Assembly: GCF_009649735.1 (NCBI RefSeq)
Contig: NZ_WJNH01000011.1
Span: forward strand, 57,979 to 121,978
From: Salinibacillus xinjiangensis
GTDB lineage: Bacteria > Bacillota > Bacilli > Bacillales > Alkalibacillaceae
DNA: 64,000 nucleotides
Reading direction: 5' to 3'
In this document: positions 16,909-25,867 of the stretch, piece by piece
How positions within the stretch are numbered: the first letter of the stretch is position 1
Layout: each line of letters starts with the position of its first letter
Translations under genes and position numbers: made by a program
The notes under the pieces: generated by a model
The model's input: the letters and a program-made list of their open reading frames with translations, nothing else
Database searches by the model: none
What the model was told of the DNA's origin: nothing

Positions 16909-18787
16909 GTTTTACTACACGGTTCTTCCCCTGTTCTTTCGCAACATATAATGCACGGTCTGCGCGGAGAAAAATCGCTTTGCTGCCACCATTTATTTGC
17001 TGATCCCAATAAGAAACTCCACAGGAAATAGTCACAGTTGGGCTTGTCCTGGTAGCAACTGCTTTAACTAAACGTTTAGCAACCTGCTCACCCGCCACAA
17101 TATTCGTATTCGGCAAGTATATGGCAAGCTCCTCTCCTCCCCATCTAGCTGCAATATCGTGACTTCTTATATTTTCCTTAATAACTTCTGCGACCTGGAG
17201 AATAATAGCATCCCCAGTATCGTGTCCAAATTGATCATTTATGCTCTTAAAATTATCTATATCGATTAAAACAAAAGTCCCCTGCTGTCCAACCTCCAGA
17301 TGTTGATTCATCATTTCATCTAGATAATTTCTTGAATATAGCTTTGTTAAATAATCCGTTTGTACTAAACGTTCTAACTCCTCTTTCAAGAGTGAATTCA
17401 CAACCGTTAATGCGGAATGTTGAACTAAAGATTGAAGTAGTTTATACGTTTCAAATGAAAAGAAATATTCATTCGGATGGAGTACAGTAACAAAACCAAT
17501 CACTTGATGTTCATGGATCATTGGTACAGCCATCACCGATTGAAATGGCAAATCTAGATCAGGATATTTAACCTGGAAATCTCCAATAAAAACCATATTT
17601 GTTTTTTGCTCAATCTTTTCGTTTAGAAAAGTAATAAGCGACCGCCCTTCATTGGTTGTAAAAAAGGATGTGCTTTCCTTTAGAATTTGAGGAGTATTAC
17701 CGTTATTTTGATAGAGAACAAATCCAACCTCTTCTCCCTTAAATGAATGTTTGATTAAATCCGCCATATATGTAAAGGTATCGGACAATTTCCGCTTTGA
17801 ATTAAGCTCTTGGGACGATTGATTAATTAACCTTAAGTCCGCAATCAAGCATTTAGACTGTTCATACAACCTCGCATTTTCCAAAGCACTTCCAGCTGTA
17901 TTAGCTAATATGGAAATAAACTCAATTTCATCCTCTATAAAAAGGATATTTTTCTCCTTGACCACTTGCAAAACTCCATACACACCTTGCTTCCCTTTTA
18001 GAGGCGCATACATAGATGCTTTTTGATCATTTGTATCATCAAATTGGATTTGCCCAGTTAAATAAGCCTCAGTACTCGCATGATATTCCTTGTTTTGGTA
18101 GTCAAATTCTCTTACTGGTAAACCTTCTGTCTGCGGGTCATCCTGTGATAGTAAGAGAAAACAGTCGTATAAGGGATAGATATCTTGCAGAGTAAAAATG
18201 ACTTCCTTCAAAATATCATTTATGTTCATAGAAGAATGAAACTTGGAAGTCACACGGTAAAGCATTTCATACTTATCCTTAACACTGATAGATTTGTGAA
18301 AAAACTTAACCTTCCCGATCAGGCGGTTCGTTTCTTGTACAATCTCTTGAAATAGCTGAACGACTTGCTGATCGAAACTCTGATTATCAAATAAAAACAA
18401 TAAAAACCCATCATGCTTACTTTCTATTTGTAATGGTACAATAAAGGATGTTATGTCGTCTTTCGGCTGATAAAGTACATCATCCCCTGATGGATAAGAA
18501 AATGTTTTATTCACCCCGTTAACAAGCTGTTGTAAGGTTGAAAGGTGGAAGGGTTCTTTTTTTATGTATTCATTTGATTCAGATGGGTCAGAACATAGTT
18601 GATAGCGAAGAGTGGAATCATTTAAGATGAAAACATCTATTGCTTTTGCGTGTGTAATCAACTTCAGTTGTTTTGCGATATCATTAAGACATCCTTGGAA
18701 AGATGTTTGTGTATAAGTCATTAAGATTTCATAGAATCTTTCTTTTAATTTTATTTTTAGTTGGTCAAGAGCTATGACATTTGTCAT
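16889..18787 (-). CDS. dgcP: Diguanylate cyclase with GAF domains, DgcP-like
   Basis: It makes cyclic di-GMP. The 632-aa protein has several GAF-like sensor regions (about 40-460) followed by a C-terminal GGDEF domain. The active-site motif is GGEEL in RWGGEELAIYLP. An inhibitory I-site RxxD (RSHD) lies five residues before it, predicting product inhibition. No transmembrane segment is evident. The start at ATG 18787 is best supported by AGGTGAT 3-8 nt upstream; ATG 18793 and GTG 18796 are alternatives. The position matches ytrP, renamed dgcP in B. subtilis. Confidence 0.92.
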   Translation of the reverse strand: MTNVIALDQLKIKLKERFYEILMTYTQTSFQGCLNDIAKQLKLITHAKAIDVFILNDSTLRYQLCSDPSESNEYIKKEPFHLSTLQQLVNGVNKTFSYPSGDDVLYQPKDDITSFIVPLQIESKHDGFLLFLFDNQSFDQQVVQLFQEIVQETNRLIGKVKFFHKSISVKDKYEMLYRVTSKFHSSMNINDILKEVIFTLQDIYPLYDCFLLLSQDDPQTEGLPVREFDYQNKEYHASTEAYLTGQIQFDDTNDQKASMYAPLKGKQGVYGVLQVVKEKNILFIEDEIEFISILANTAGSALENARLYEQSKCLIADLRLINQSSQELNSKRKLSDTFTYMADLIKHSFKGEEVGFVLYQNNGNTPQILKESTSFFTTNEGRSLITFLNEKIEQKTNMVFIGDFQVKYPDLDLPFQSVMAVPMIHEHQVIGFVTVLHPNEYFFSFETYKLLQSLVQHSALTVVNSLLKEELERLVQTDYLTKLYSRNYLDEMMNQHLEVGQQGTFVLIDIDNFKSINDQFGHDTGDAIILQVAEVIKENIRSHDIAARWGGEELAIYLPNTNIVAGEQVAKRLVKAVATRTSPTVTISCGVSYWDQQINGGSKAIFLRADRALYVAKEQGKNRVVKQNEIAI

Positions 18788-18815
18788 TTTCATCACCTAA
18801 ACGACTGAATTTTTG

Positions 18816-18912
18816 TACTATCAATATTTATAAGTACCAATCGGTAGAAAGTATAAGTGCAACGAGGCTATCCCCGACACCTTAGTGCTAGGCACTAGCC
18901 AAGTTTTCTTTG
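18816..18912 (+). repeat. Intergenic repeat family, copy B
   Basis: It runs from TACTATCAATATTTATAAGT to GCCAAGTTTTCTTTG. It shares with copies A and D the blocks ATTTATAAGT, CGGTAG, AGTATAAGTGC and GCCAAGTTTTCTTT, but diverges in the GC-rich middle. It lies 29 bp upstream of the dgcP start and before the rpsD promoter. Confidence 0.75.
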
Positions 18913-19039
18913 TAGGAAATATTACCTAATTTCATCATAACATATTAAATTTAATTATACTGAAAAATGTTTAGGAAAAATAGAATTATTTATACTTTTA
19001 TATAATTCTCCAATCTATTCGTAATCCCTCTAATTCCCC

Positions 19040-19068
19040 TTGACTTCTTTGTCAAAAAAAACTATAAT
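19040..19068 (+). promoter_or_regulatory. SigA promoter of rpsD
   Basis: TTGACT (19040-19045) and TATAAT (19063-19068) are separated by exactly 17 bp, a near-consensus vegetative promoter. Predicted transcription start is near 19075, giving a 5' leader of about 180 nt. Confidence 0.85.
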
Positions 19069-19089
19069 AGCCTTTGTGTAAAATAAAAG

Positions 19090-19255
19090 GTAGCTTAGGT
19101 GAACCAACGTTGTCATCATTTTGTTCCTCTAAACTTAGAGGTGTATCGCGTAACTCTCGGCTGCTGGGGCGAAGGTACATGAAAACAAAATGAGCAGCGA
19201 TATAGGGACACAGGTTTTATTTTATGCAAATTTTATATATAAAGGAGAATGTCTA
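19090..19255 (+). ncRNA. Ribosomal protein S4 autoregulatory leader
   Basis: The leader between the rpsD promoter and start contains a local hairpin CCTCTAAACTTAGAGG, a long-range pair CATTTTGT (about 19116) with ACAAAATG (19185-19192), and GCTGCT (about 19160) with AGCAGC (about 19194). This interleaved pairing resembles the pseudoknotted rpsD leader of Bacillus, to which S4 binds to repress its own synthesis. The pairing is seen here; the regulation is taken from the family. Confidence 0.7.
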
Positions 19256-19858
19256 GTGTCTAGATACACAGGTCCAACTTGGAAAAAATCTCGTAGATAT
19301 GGCATTTCTTTGAGTGGAACAGGAAAAGAATTAGAAAAGCGTCCATACGCTCCGGGACAACACGGTCCTAATCAACGTAAAAAGCAATCTGAATACGGCT
19401 TGCAACAACAAGAAAAACAAAAGCTACGTTTCATGTACGGTTTAAATGAGCGTCAATTCCGTAGCCTATTTGATCAAGCTGGTAAAATGAAGGGTGTTCA
19501 TGGTGAAAACTTCATGATTCTTCTTGAATCTCGCTTAGATAACCTTGTTTATCGTTTAGGCTTAGCTCGTACTCGTGCTCAAGCTCGTCAATTAGTTAAC
19601 CATGGTCACATTACTGTTGATGGTGGTCGCGTTGATATCCCATCTTACCGTGTACAACCTGGTCAAGTAATCGGTGTTCGTGAAAAGTCTCGCAACCTAA
19701 ACATCGTTGCAGAATCTCTTGAAGCGAACGTATTTGTTCCTGAATACCTTTCTTTCGATGAAGAAAAGCTTGAAGGAACTTTCAACCGTTACCCTGAACG
19801 CTCAGAGTTACCATCTGAAATCAACGAAGCACTTATCGTTGAATTCTACTCTCGTTAA
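19256..19858 (+). CDS. rpsD: 30S ribosomal protein S4
   Basis: S4 nucleates assembly of the 30S body and binds 16S rRNA. The GTG start at 19256 follows AAAGGAG and gives [15 protein letters not shown] and the usual 200 aa; a longer frame upstream covers the structured leader and is not coding. The S4 RNA-binding domain is at about 92-155 ([20 protein letters not shown]). As in B. subtilis it is monocistronic and unlinked to other ribosomal protein genes. Confidence 0.98.
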   Translation: MSRYTGPTWKKSRRYGISLSGTGKELEKRPYAPGQHGPNQRKKQSEYGLQQQEKQKLRFMYGLNERQFRSLFDQAGKMKGVHGENFMILLESRLDNLVYRLGLARTRAQARQLVNHGHITVDGGRVDIPSYRVQPGQVIGVREKSRNLNIVAESLEANVFVPEYLSFDEEKLEGTFNRYPERSELPSEINEALIVEFYSR

Positions 19859-19880
19859 TAACGAGAATCAAACGAAATCA

Positions 19881-19913
19881 AGGGTTGTCCCTCTTAAGGG
19901 GCAGCCTTTTTTG
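19881..19913 (+). terminator. Terminator of rpsD
   Basis: GGTTGTCCC pairs with GGGGCAGCC, followed by TTTTTT, 22 bp past the stop. Confidence 0.85.
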
Positions 19914-19932
19914 ATGGATTTCAAATAAGAAA

Positions 19933-19961
19933 GAGGTACTCAACAACAATTTGAGTACCTC
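19933..19961 (-). terminator. Terminator of tyrS
   Basis: GAGGTACTCAA and TTGAGTACCTC form an 11-bp perfect stem 10 bp past the tyrS stop; the minus strand continues CTTTCTTATTT. Confidence 0.8.
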
Positions 19962-19971
19962 CCTCCTTCTA

Positions 19972-21240
19972 TTATTGATGTCTAATTAAAAAGTACTTCT
20001 TTTTCCCTCTACGGATAATCGTAAATTTACCATCTATTTTATCTTGATCATCAACTACATACTTTAAGTCCTGTTGACGCTCGTCATTAATGTAGACTGC
20101 ACCATTTTGAATATCCTCACGAGCTTGACGCTTAGATGAAGATATTTTCGCATCCACAAGTAAGTCAATTAACCCTTTTTCATTTTCGGTTAGAGCGTAA
20201 GAAGGAACATCCTTAAAGCCTTGTTCAATTTCTTCTCCATCTAGTGATTTGATATCATCACTAAATAGTGCCTCAGAAATTTTTTGAGCCTGCTTTAAGG
20301 CTTTCTCTCCATGAATAAGTTTAGTCATTTCTTCAGCCAAACGAGTTTGAGCTACACGCTTTTCTGGCTGAGTTTCTACTTCTTTTTCTAGTTCGGCTAC
20401 CTCTTCCTTACTTAGGAATGTGAAGTATTTTGTGAACTTAATGACGTCGCGGTCATCGGTGTTAATCCAGAACTGGTAAAACTCGTATGGAGTCGTTTTT
20501 TCAGGATCTAGCCAAATAGCTCCTCCTGCTGTTTTACCAAACTTTGTACCATCTGCTTTCGTAATAAGGGGGACGGTTAGACCAAATGCTTTTGCTTCCT
20601 CGCCTTCTTCAGATGTACGACGGATTAATTCAAGACCAGCAGTGATATTTCCCCATTGGTCACTTCCACCAATTTGTAATGTACACCCTTTATCTCTGTA
20701 AAGATTTAGGAAGTCCAAGGATTGCAATATCATGTAGCTAAACTCGGTAAATGAAATTCCATTTTCAATACGAGATTCAACCGAATCCTTGGCAAGCATG
20801 TAGTTTACACCAAAGTGCTTCCCAATATCACGTAAAAACTCAATAATTGTCATACTAGAAAGCCATTCATGGTTATCAGCAGCTATAACGTCTTTTTCAT
20901 TTTCATTCGTGTTTAAAACGTTTGCGATTTGTGCCTTTAGCCCTTCACTCCACGCTTTAACCGTCGTTTCCTCATTTAATTGTCTTTCAGTGTTTCTACC
21001 ACTAGGATCACCAATTAAACCAGTTCCTCCCCCAACTAGTGCAATGGGACGATGCCCTGCAGCTTGGAATCTCTTCAACATGAGCAAAGGGACTAGGTGT
21101 CCAATGTGCAGACTGTCTGCTGTTGGATCAAATCCGCAGTAAAGAGTCACTGAGTTCTCTTCTAAGTGTTTTTTTAATCCTTCTTCATCTGTAATTTGGT
21201 TGACTAATCCTCTGTCTTTTAAATCTTGTAAAATATCCAT
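19972..21240 (-). CDS. tyrS: Tyrosyl-tRNA synthetase
   Basis: This class I aminoacyl-tRNA synthetase charges tRNA-Tyr. The 422-aa protein has the HIGH motif in HIGHLVPLL (about 46-54), the KMSKS equivalent KFGKT in GTKFGKTAGG and a C-terminal S4-like RNA-binding domain. Expression is governed by the T-box leader upstream (separate entry). Confidence 0.98.
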   Translation of the reverse strand: MDILQDLKDRGLVNQITDEEGLKKHLEENSVTLYCGFDPTADSLHIGHLVPLLMLKRFQAAGHRPIALVGGGTGLIGDPSGRNTERQLNEETTVKAWSEGLKAQIANVLNTNENEKDVIAADNHEWLSSMTIIEFLRDIGKHFGVNYMLAKDSVESRIENGISFTEFSYMILQSLDFLNLYRDKGCTLQIGGSDQWGNITAGLELIRRTSEEGEEAKAFGLTVPLITKADGTKFGKTAGGAIWLDPEKTTPYEFYQFWINTDDRDVIKFTKYFTFLSKEEVAELEKEVETQPEKRVAQTRLAEEMTKLIHGEKALKQAQKISEALFSDDIKSLDGEEIEQGFKDVPSYALTENEKGLIDLLVDAKISSSKRQAREDIQNGAVYINDERQQDLKYVVDDQDKIDGKFTIIRRGKKKYFLIRHQ

Positions 21241-21301
21241 AAACCTTATCCTCCTCTATTTCTTATACCTAATCTGATCAAACTTTTACTTTCTAAAAAC
21301 G

Positions 21302-21560
21302 CCAAAAAACCTCGCACCTATGAATATCAATCATAGGGACGAGGTTTAACCCGCGGTACCACCCTGGTTGCAGTATGAATATACTGCCGCTTCATATAAT
21401 AACGGAATATGACCGTTTCCTAGTCCATAGATGTGTGACAGGAAATGCTCCGAGACGTAATTCGCATCTACATGTTTTGTACTGGCTTGCAGCAACCGCC
21501 AGCTCTCTTAAAACAGGGAACATGATGCTACTTCAACTCATCCATGCATCGGTATTCTAA
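21302..21560 (-). promoter_or_regulatory. T-box riboswitch of tyrS
   Basis: On the minus strand the conserved T-box AGGGTGGTACCGCGG (21351-21365) precedes a terminator stem (AACCTCG...CGAGGTT with T run, 21303-21347). Upstream is the stem I region with AGTAGCATCATG and AGAGAGCTGG elements. The specifier position can be read as TAC (21457-21459), a tyrosine codon, consistent with sensing uncharged tRNA-Tyr. Uncharged tRNA stabilises the antiterminator and lets tyrS be transcribed. Confidence 0.93.
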
Positions 21561-21590
21561 ATGTAAAGTTTTCTTGTTTGATTGAATAGG

Positions 21591-21646
21591 AGAACTTGGC
21601 AATCGCCGGCGACCTGTGGCTTAGTCATTAGCCAAGTTTTCTTTAT
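21591..21646 (+). repeat. Intergenic repeat family, copy C (short form), inside the tyrS leader
   Basis: Only the 3' module of the repeat is present: AACTTGGC at the left pairs with GCCAAGTT at the right, around a central TCGCCGGCGA-type palindrome. It lies between the tyrS -10 box and the T-box stem I, so it should be transcribed as a 5' hairpin of the tyrS mRNA. Confidence 0.75.
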
Positions 21647-21655
21647 TATTTTTAA

Positions 21656-21684
21656 TTTATAGCACAAAATAAAAAATATAGCAA
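21656..21684 (-). promoter_or_regulatory. Promoter of tyrS
   Basis: On the minus strand TTGCTA (21684-21679) and TATAAA (21661-21656) are 17 bp apart. It precedes the T-box leader and diverges from the promoter of the penicillin-binding protein gene. Confidence 0.65.
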
Positions 21685-21719
21685 ACTGAAATTTTAACTA
21701 TCCCTTCTTTACCTCTAGT

Positions 21720-21730
21720 TATGGTATAAT
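21720..21730 (+). promoter_or_regulatory. Extended -10 promoter of the penicillin-binding protein gene
   Basis: TATGGTATAAT contains the TGnTATAAT extended -10 element. No good -35 is visible, which fits that promoter class. It lies 28 bp upstream of the start codon. Confidence 0.6.
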
Positions 21731-21757
21731 ATATGGTGGATTTTAGGGGGGTTCGTC

Positions 21758-24700
21758 ATGAACGAGAAATTTCAAAATATGTATCAAAAATGTAAAACGT
21801 GGTGGCAGAAAGGAAAGATACAAAAGTTTTTCCGTGTATCTTCCGATGTTACTTGGAATATAATACTTACTTTTCTCATCATCGGAGTTATTGGAGGATT
21901 TTTTGTAGGTGGAATTGGTTTAGGTTACTTCGCATCGTTAGTGAAAGATGAACCAATACGTAGCTATGCTGAAATGCGAAAAAATATTTACAATTATGAA
22001 GAAACCTCGGAACTTTATTTCGATAATGATAAATATTTGGGGAAACTGAGCGCGGACCTTCATCGGGAAGAAGTTGATATTGAAAATATATCCGACCATC
22101 TTATTAATGCCGTAATCGCAACGGAGGATGAGTCTTTTTATGATCATCCAGGTATTGTTCCTAAAGCTATTTTACGTGCTTTGTTTCAGGAATTTACTAA
22201 TTCAGAAATGAAATCTGGTGGAAGTACGTTAACTCAACAGCTCATTAAAAACCAAATCCTAACCAATGAAGTTTCCTTTGAGCGAAAGGCTAAAGAAATT
22301 CTATTAGCCCTAAGACTTGAAGAATTCTTTAAAAAGGAAGAAATACTAGAAGCTTATTTAAATGTTGTTCCATATGGTCGTGATTCTTCGGGGCGAAATA
22401 TAGCTGGAATTCAAACGGCTGCACAGGGGATTTTTGGTGTAGATGCAAAAGATTTGAACATTCCACAAGCCGCCTTTTTAGCCGGTCTACCCAAGAGCCC
22501 GTTTGGGTATTCACCCTTCCAAAATGGTGGAGAGGTCAAGAGTAAAGAAGGGTTGAAACCAGGTTTTGATCGAATGAAGGTTGTTTTACATCGCATGCAT
22601 GAGGTAGGTTATATAACAGACAAGCAATATAACGATGCTCTCAATTATGATTTGACAGCAGATTTCATTGATCCACAACCTTCACCAGTTGAAAAGTATC
22701 CGCTTCTTACCTTTGAAATTGAAGAGCGGGCTGCAAAACAAATGACGGAGTATTTTGCAAAACAAGACGGTTATACCAAGGAAGACTTGGAGAATAGTGA
22801 TGATTTAAGAGAGCAATATTACATTATTGCGAAAAGGAAAATTCGTCAAAATGGCTATAAAATCCACACAACCATTGACAAAGAAATTTACGACAAATTT
22901 CAAGAAATCGCAAGGAATTATGAGCATTTCACACCTACCCATACGATTATAAGAACGAATCCAGAAACAGGTAAGCGTGAGAAGGTTGAAAACCATGTTC
23001 AACCTGGATCCATGTTAATCGAAAATAAAACGGGTAAAATAATTGCATTTGTTGGGGGTAGAGGTATTGGTGAAAACAACCACGCCACCAATACAGAGCG
23101 TCCGAACGGTAGTACGATGAAACCATTGTTAGATTTCGCACCAGCGATGGAAAAAGGTGTCGTTCAACCAGCAAGTTCCGTACTGGACGTAAAAGGAGAA
23201 ACAGGCTGGTTTCCTGATAACTATACAAGCAGGGAGTCTGGGATTACTGATGTACGAACAGCTTTAGTTAAATCCTTAAACATCCCTTCAGCCAGAATTT
23301 ATAAAAAAATTATAAATGATCGCCCAGCAACATACTTGGAGCGTATGGGCTTTACTTCATTAGTATCAAACGACAATACGGATGATTTCACAAATGAATC
23401 CATGTCGATCGGAAGTCTAAGTAAAGGGGTATCTGTGGAAGAGAATACAAATGCCTTCGTTACTTTTGCCAATATGGGAAAATTCGTGGATGCTTATATG
23501 ATTGAAAAAATTGAAACAAAGGATGGAGAGACAGTCTTCCAAAATGAACCTGAAATGAAGGAAGTCTTTTCACCTCAAACCTCTTATTTAACACTTGATT
23601 TAATGAGAGATGTAATTGATAGAGGTACAGCGACATATGCAAATTCTGTGTTAGCTCACCCAGGTGTTGATTGGGCAGGTAAAACAGGTTCAACAGAGAA
23701 CATTCAAGATGCTTGGTTTGTAGCTACCAATCCAAATGTTACGATTGGAAGCTGGATTGGTTATGATACGTATGATGCCGATGGTGATGGTGACGGATTC
23801 GGAGATCCATGGCGAGACGGCTATAACGATCCAGATAACCGCATTCACTTAAATTATAGTAGAGGGTCTTACCTTGGTTATAGTAGTCGAAATGTTGGAT
23901 TCTGGGCTGAACTCGTGAATGCAGCATCTGAAATTAGACCTGACTTAATGATTCCAAAAAACAACTTTGAAAACCCAGGTGGAATTGTAACGAGAAGTGT
24001 TTGTGCTGTTTCAGGTCTATTACCTAGTGAAGCCTGTGAAAAAGCAGGACTTATCACAACTGACATTTTTAATGCTAAATTCGTCCCTACCAAGAAAGAC
24101 AATAGTCTAATTGAAGGGGACTATGTAACCATTGATGATAAAATGTACCCTGCTTTAGAAGGCACACCAGAGGAATTTACAGATGAAGGATTCCTATTAA
24201 ATCCTGAGTTCTTAGAGGAGCGCGGATGGGATGATGTAAGTGACTTGCGAAAACTGATACCAAACAATGAAAAATGGTCTAAAATTCAAATTCCAGAAAC
24301 AGATGAGTTGAAAGATGATGGAAAGGCGCCTTCTGCTCCAACTAATGTCAGCATCTCAGGTAGTACAATATCCTGGAATGCACCAAAGCAAAAGGATGTA
24401 ATTGGCTACCGTATTCACATGGCCGATGAACCAGGAAAGCCTGGAAAAGCGATTGGTAATACGAAAGATACATCGTTTGAACTTCCATCTAAAAATAGAG
24501 TGTACTATGTAACAGCTGTAGACTACTTTGGTCAGGAATCAGGATTGTCAGATGTAGCTGTCCATGGAGAAGTTGTGGTTCATCCAGGAGAAGTATCAGG
24601 ATTATCTGCATCCTCTACCGATAACGGGGTAGCGCTAAGCTGGAAAAACCCGGGAGCAGATGATTTTTCACACGTAAGAGTGCTACGCGGCTCCAATGTA

Positions 24701-24961
24701 ATCGCTAATAAGGTGACTAACCAATCCTATACGGATCAAAATGTCGATCCCGGTAACTCCTATACGTATCGAGTTGTTACCGTTGATAAGGATGGTAATG
24801 AAAGTGAAGGGGCAACGGTATCTATAGAGACAAAGAAAAAACAGAATAACGATGACCCAAATGGTGGCGAAGAGGAAGCAAATACAAATCCAGATGAATC
24901 CGAAAATGAAGAAAACAATGAGGATGAAAGCCAGGAAAAGCCACCAAAAGATGAAGAATAA
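21758..24961 (+). CDS. Bifunctional class A penicillin-binding protein with two FN3-like domains
   Basis: This 1067-aa enzyme polymerises and cross-links peptidoglycan. In order: cytoplasmic tail, membrane anchor (about 29-59), GT51 glycosyltransferase (ATEDESFYDHPG, then GGSTLTQQLIKNQ), and transpeptidase with SxxK in GSTMKP, SxN in KSLNIPS and KTG in GKTGSTEN. After about residue 850 come two fibronectin type III-like repeats, each with a VSGL/NVSI strand and SYTYRVVTVD-type ends, then an acidic Asn/Glu-rich tail of about 45 residues. The architecture resembles PBP1 (PonA), but the location, where acsA sits in B. subtilis, is not that of ponA. Monocistronic, with its own terminator. Confidence 0.93.
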   Translation: MNEKFQNMYQKCKTWWQKGKIQKFFRVSSDVTWNIILTFLIIGVIGGFFVGGIGLGYFASLVKDEPIRSYAEMRKNIYNYEETSELYFDNDKYLGKLSADLHREEVDIENISDHLINAVIATEDESFYDHPGIVPKAILRALFQEFTNSEMKSGGSTLTQQLIKNQILTNEVSFERKAKEILLALRLEEFFKKEEILEAYLNVVPYGRDSSGRNIAGIQTAAQGIFGVDAKDLNIPQAAFLAGLPKSPFGYSPFQNGGEVKSKEGLKPGFDRMKVVLHRMHEVGYITDKQYNDALNYDLTADFIDPQPSPVEKYPLLTFEIEERAAKQMTEYFAKQDGYTKEDLENSDDLREQYYIIAKRKIRQNGYKIHTTIDKEIYDKFQEIARNYEHFTPTHTIIRTNPETGKREKVENHVQPGSMLIENKTGKIIAFVGGRGIGENNHATNTERPNGSTMKPLLDFAPAMEKGVVQPASSVLDVKGETGWFPDNYTSRESGITDVRTALVKSLNIPSARIYKKIINDRPATYLERMGFTSLVSNDNTDDFTNESMSIGSLSKGVSVEENTNAFVTFANMGKFVDAYMIEKIETKDGETVFQNEPEMKEVFSPQTSYLTLDLMRDVIDRGTATYANSVLAHPGVDWAGKTGSTENIQDAWFVATNPNVTIGSWIGYDTYDADGDGDGFGDPWRDGYNDPDNRIHLNYSRGSYLGYSSRNVGFWAELVNAASEIRPDLMIPKNNFENPGGIVTRSVCAVSGLLPSEACEKAGLITTDIFNAKFVPTKKDNSLIEGDYVTIDDKMYPALEGTPEEFTDEGFLLNPEFLEERGWDDVSDLRKLIPNNEKWSKIQIPETDELKDDGKAPSAPTNVSISGSTISWNAPKQKDVIGYRIHMADEPGKPGKAIGNTKDTSFELPSKNRVYYVTAVDYFGQESGLSDVAVHGEVVVHPGEVSGLSASSTDNGVALSWKNPGADDFSHVRVLRGSNVIANKVTNQSYTDQNVDPGNSYTYRVVTVDKDGNESEGATVSIETKKKQNNDDPNGGEEEANTNPDESENEENNEDESQEKPPKDEE

Positions 24962-24974
24962 AACAGTATCCAAA

Positions 24975-25005
24975 AAGAAGAATGAGTTCGCTCATTCTTC
25001 TTTTT
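24975..25005 (+). terminator. Terminator of the penicillin-binding protein gene
   Basis: AAGAAGAATGAG, TTCG and CTCATTCTTCTT form a 12-bp stem with a UUCG loop, followed by TTTT. It lies 14 bp past the stop. Confidence 0.92.
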
Positions 25006-25104
25006 TATACTATCAGAATTTATAAGTTAAGTCGGTAGATAGTATAAGTGCAACTAGGCAATCGCCGGCGCCTTACGGCTTGGCGCTAGCCAAGTTTTCT
25101 TTAT
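25006..25104 (+). repeat. Intergenic repeat family, copy D (best full-length copy)
   Basis: This copy has two adjoining hairpins: TATACTATC pairs with GATAGTATA (25006-25046), and the second module runs from AACTAGGC to GCCAAGTT with a GC-rich core (GCCGGCGCC). It starts immediately after the PBP terminator and precedes acuA. Confidence 0.88.
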
Positions 25105-25210
25105 CTACATCATTTTGTAACAATATCCCCAAATTCATCCAACACAAATAGGATCGTTCCATGTATAATGAAGGTGAATCAGATAATGATTAATGATTGG
25201 TGGTGTAGGA

Positions 25211-25855
25211 ATGAAACATCAAAAAACTTATCATTCCACAACAATTAAAGCTGAAAAAGATACCATTACAATTGAGGGTCCGTTAACAGGACAGCAATTG
25301 TCACAATATAAATTTCATGAAGGTCTTAAAGCTTTCAGACCTCCTCAAAAGCAATTTGAAGCACTAATTGAAATTGCAGATTTTGAGGAAGGAAGAATAC
25401 TAGTCGCCCGTACAAATGACACCATTATTGGATATGTCACCTATTTACATCCTGATCCTCTTGAAAGATGGTCCGAATTTAACATGGAAAATCTTATTGA
25501 GCTGGGGGCCATTGAGGTAGCAGCAGAATATCGATCCTATAAAATCGGATCAACGCTACTAAAGGTTTCCATGATGGATGATTACATGGAAAACTACATT
25601 ATTCTTACAACAGAGTATTATTGGCATTGGGATTTAAAAGGAACAGGATTAAGTGTATGGGAATACCGGTATGTAATGGAAAAAATGATGGGTGCTGGTG
25701 GTTTAAAACCATTTCCAACGGATGACCCTGAAATTGGTTCCCACCCAGCTAACTGTTTATTAGCATACATTGGCAAAAACGTTCCACAGGAATCAATTGA
25801 TCAATTTGAAGAATTACGTTTTCTAGGACGAAAACGAGAGTATAAATGGTTTTGA
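25211..25855 (+). CDS. acuA: Acetoin utilization protein AcuA, GNAT acetyltransferase
   Basis: In B. subtilis AcuA acetylates and inactivates acetyl-CoA synthetase. The 214-aa protein has the GNAT acetyl-CoA region IEVAAEYRSYKIGSTLLKVS (about 104-123). I favour ATG 25211 (MKHQKTYHSTT, as in homologues) over ATG 25193. It heads acuABC, with 12 bp to acuB. The expected divergent acsA gene is not here. Confidence 0.93.
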   Translation: MKHQKTYHSTTIKAEKDTITIEGPLTGQQLSQYKFHEGLKAFRPPQKQFEALIEIADFEEGRILVARTNDTIIGYVTYLHPDPLERWSEFNMENLIELGAIEVAAEYRSYKIGSTLLKVSMMDDYMENYIILTTEYYWHWDLKGTGLSVWEYRYVMEKMMGAGGLKPFPTDDPEIGSHPANCLLAYIGKNVPQESIDQFEELRFLGRKREYKWF

Positions 25856-25867
25856 GGAGGGGTTGTC

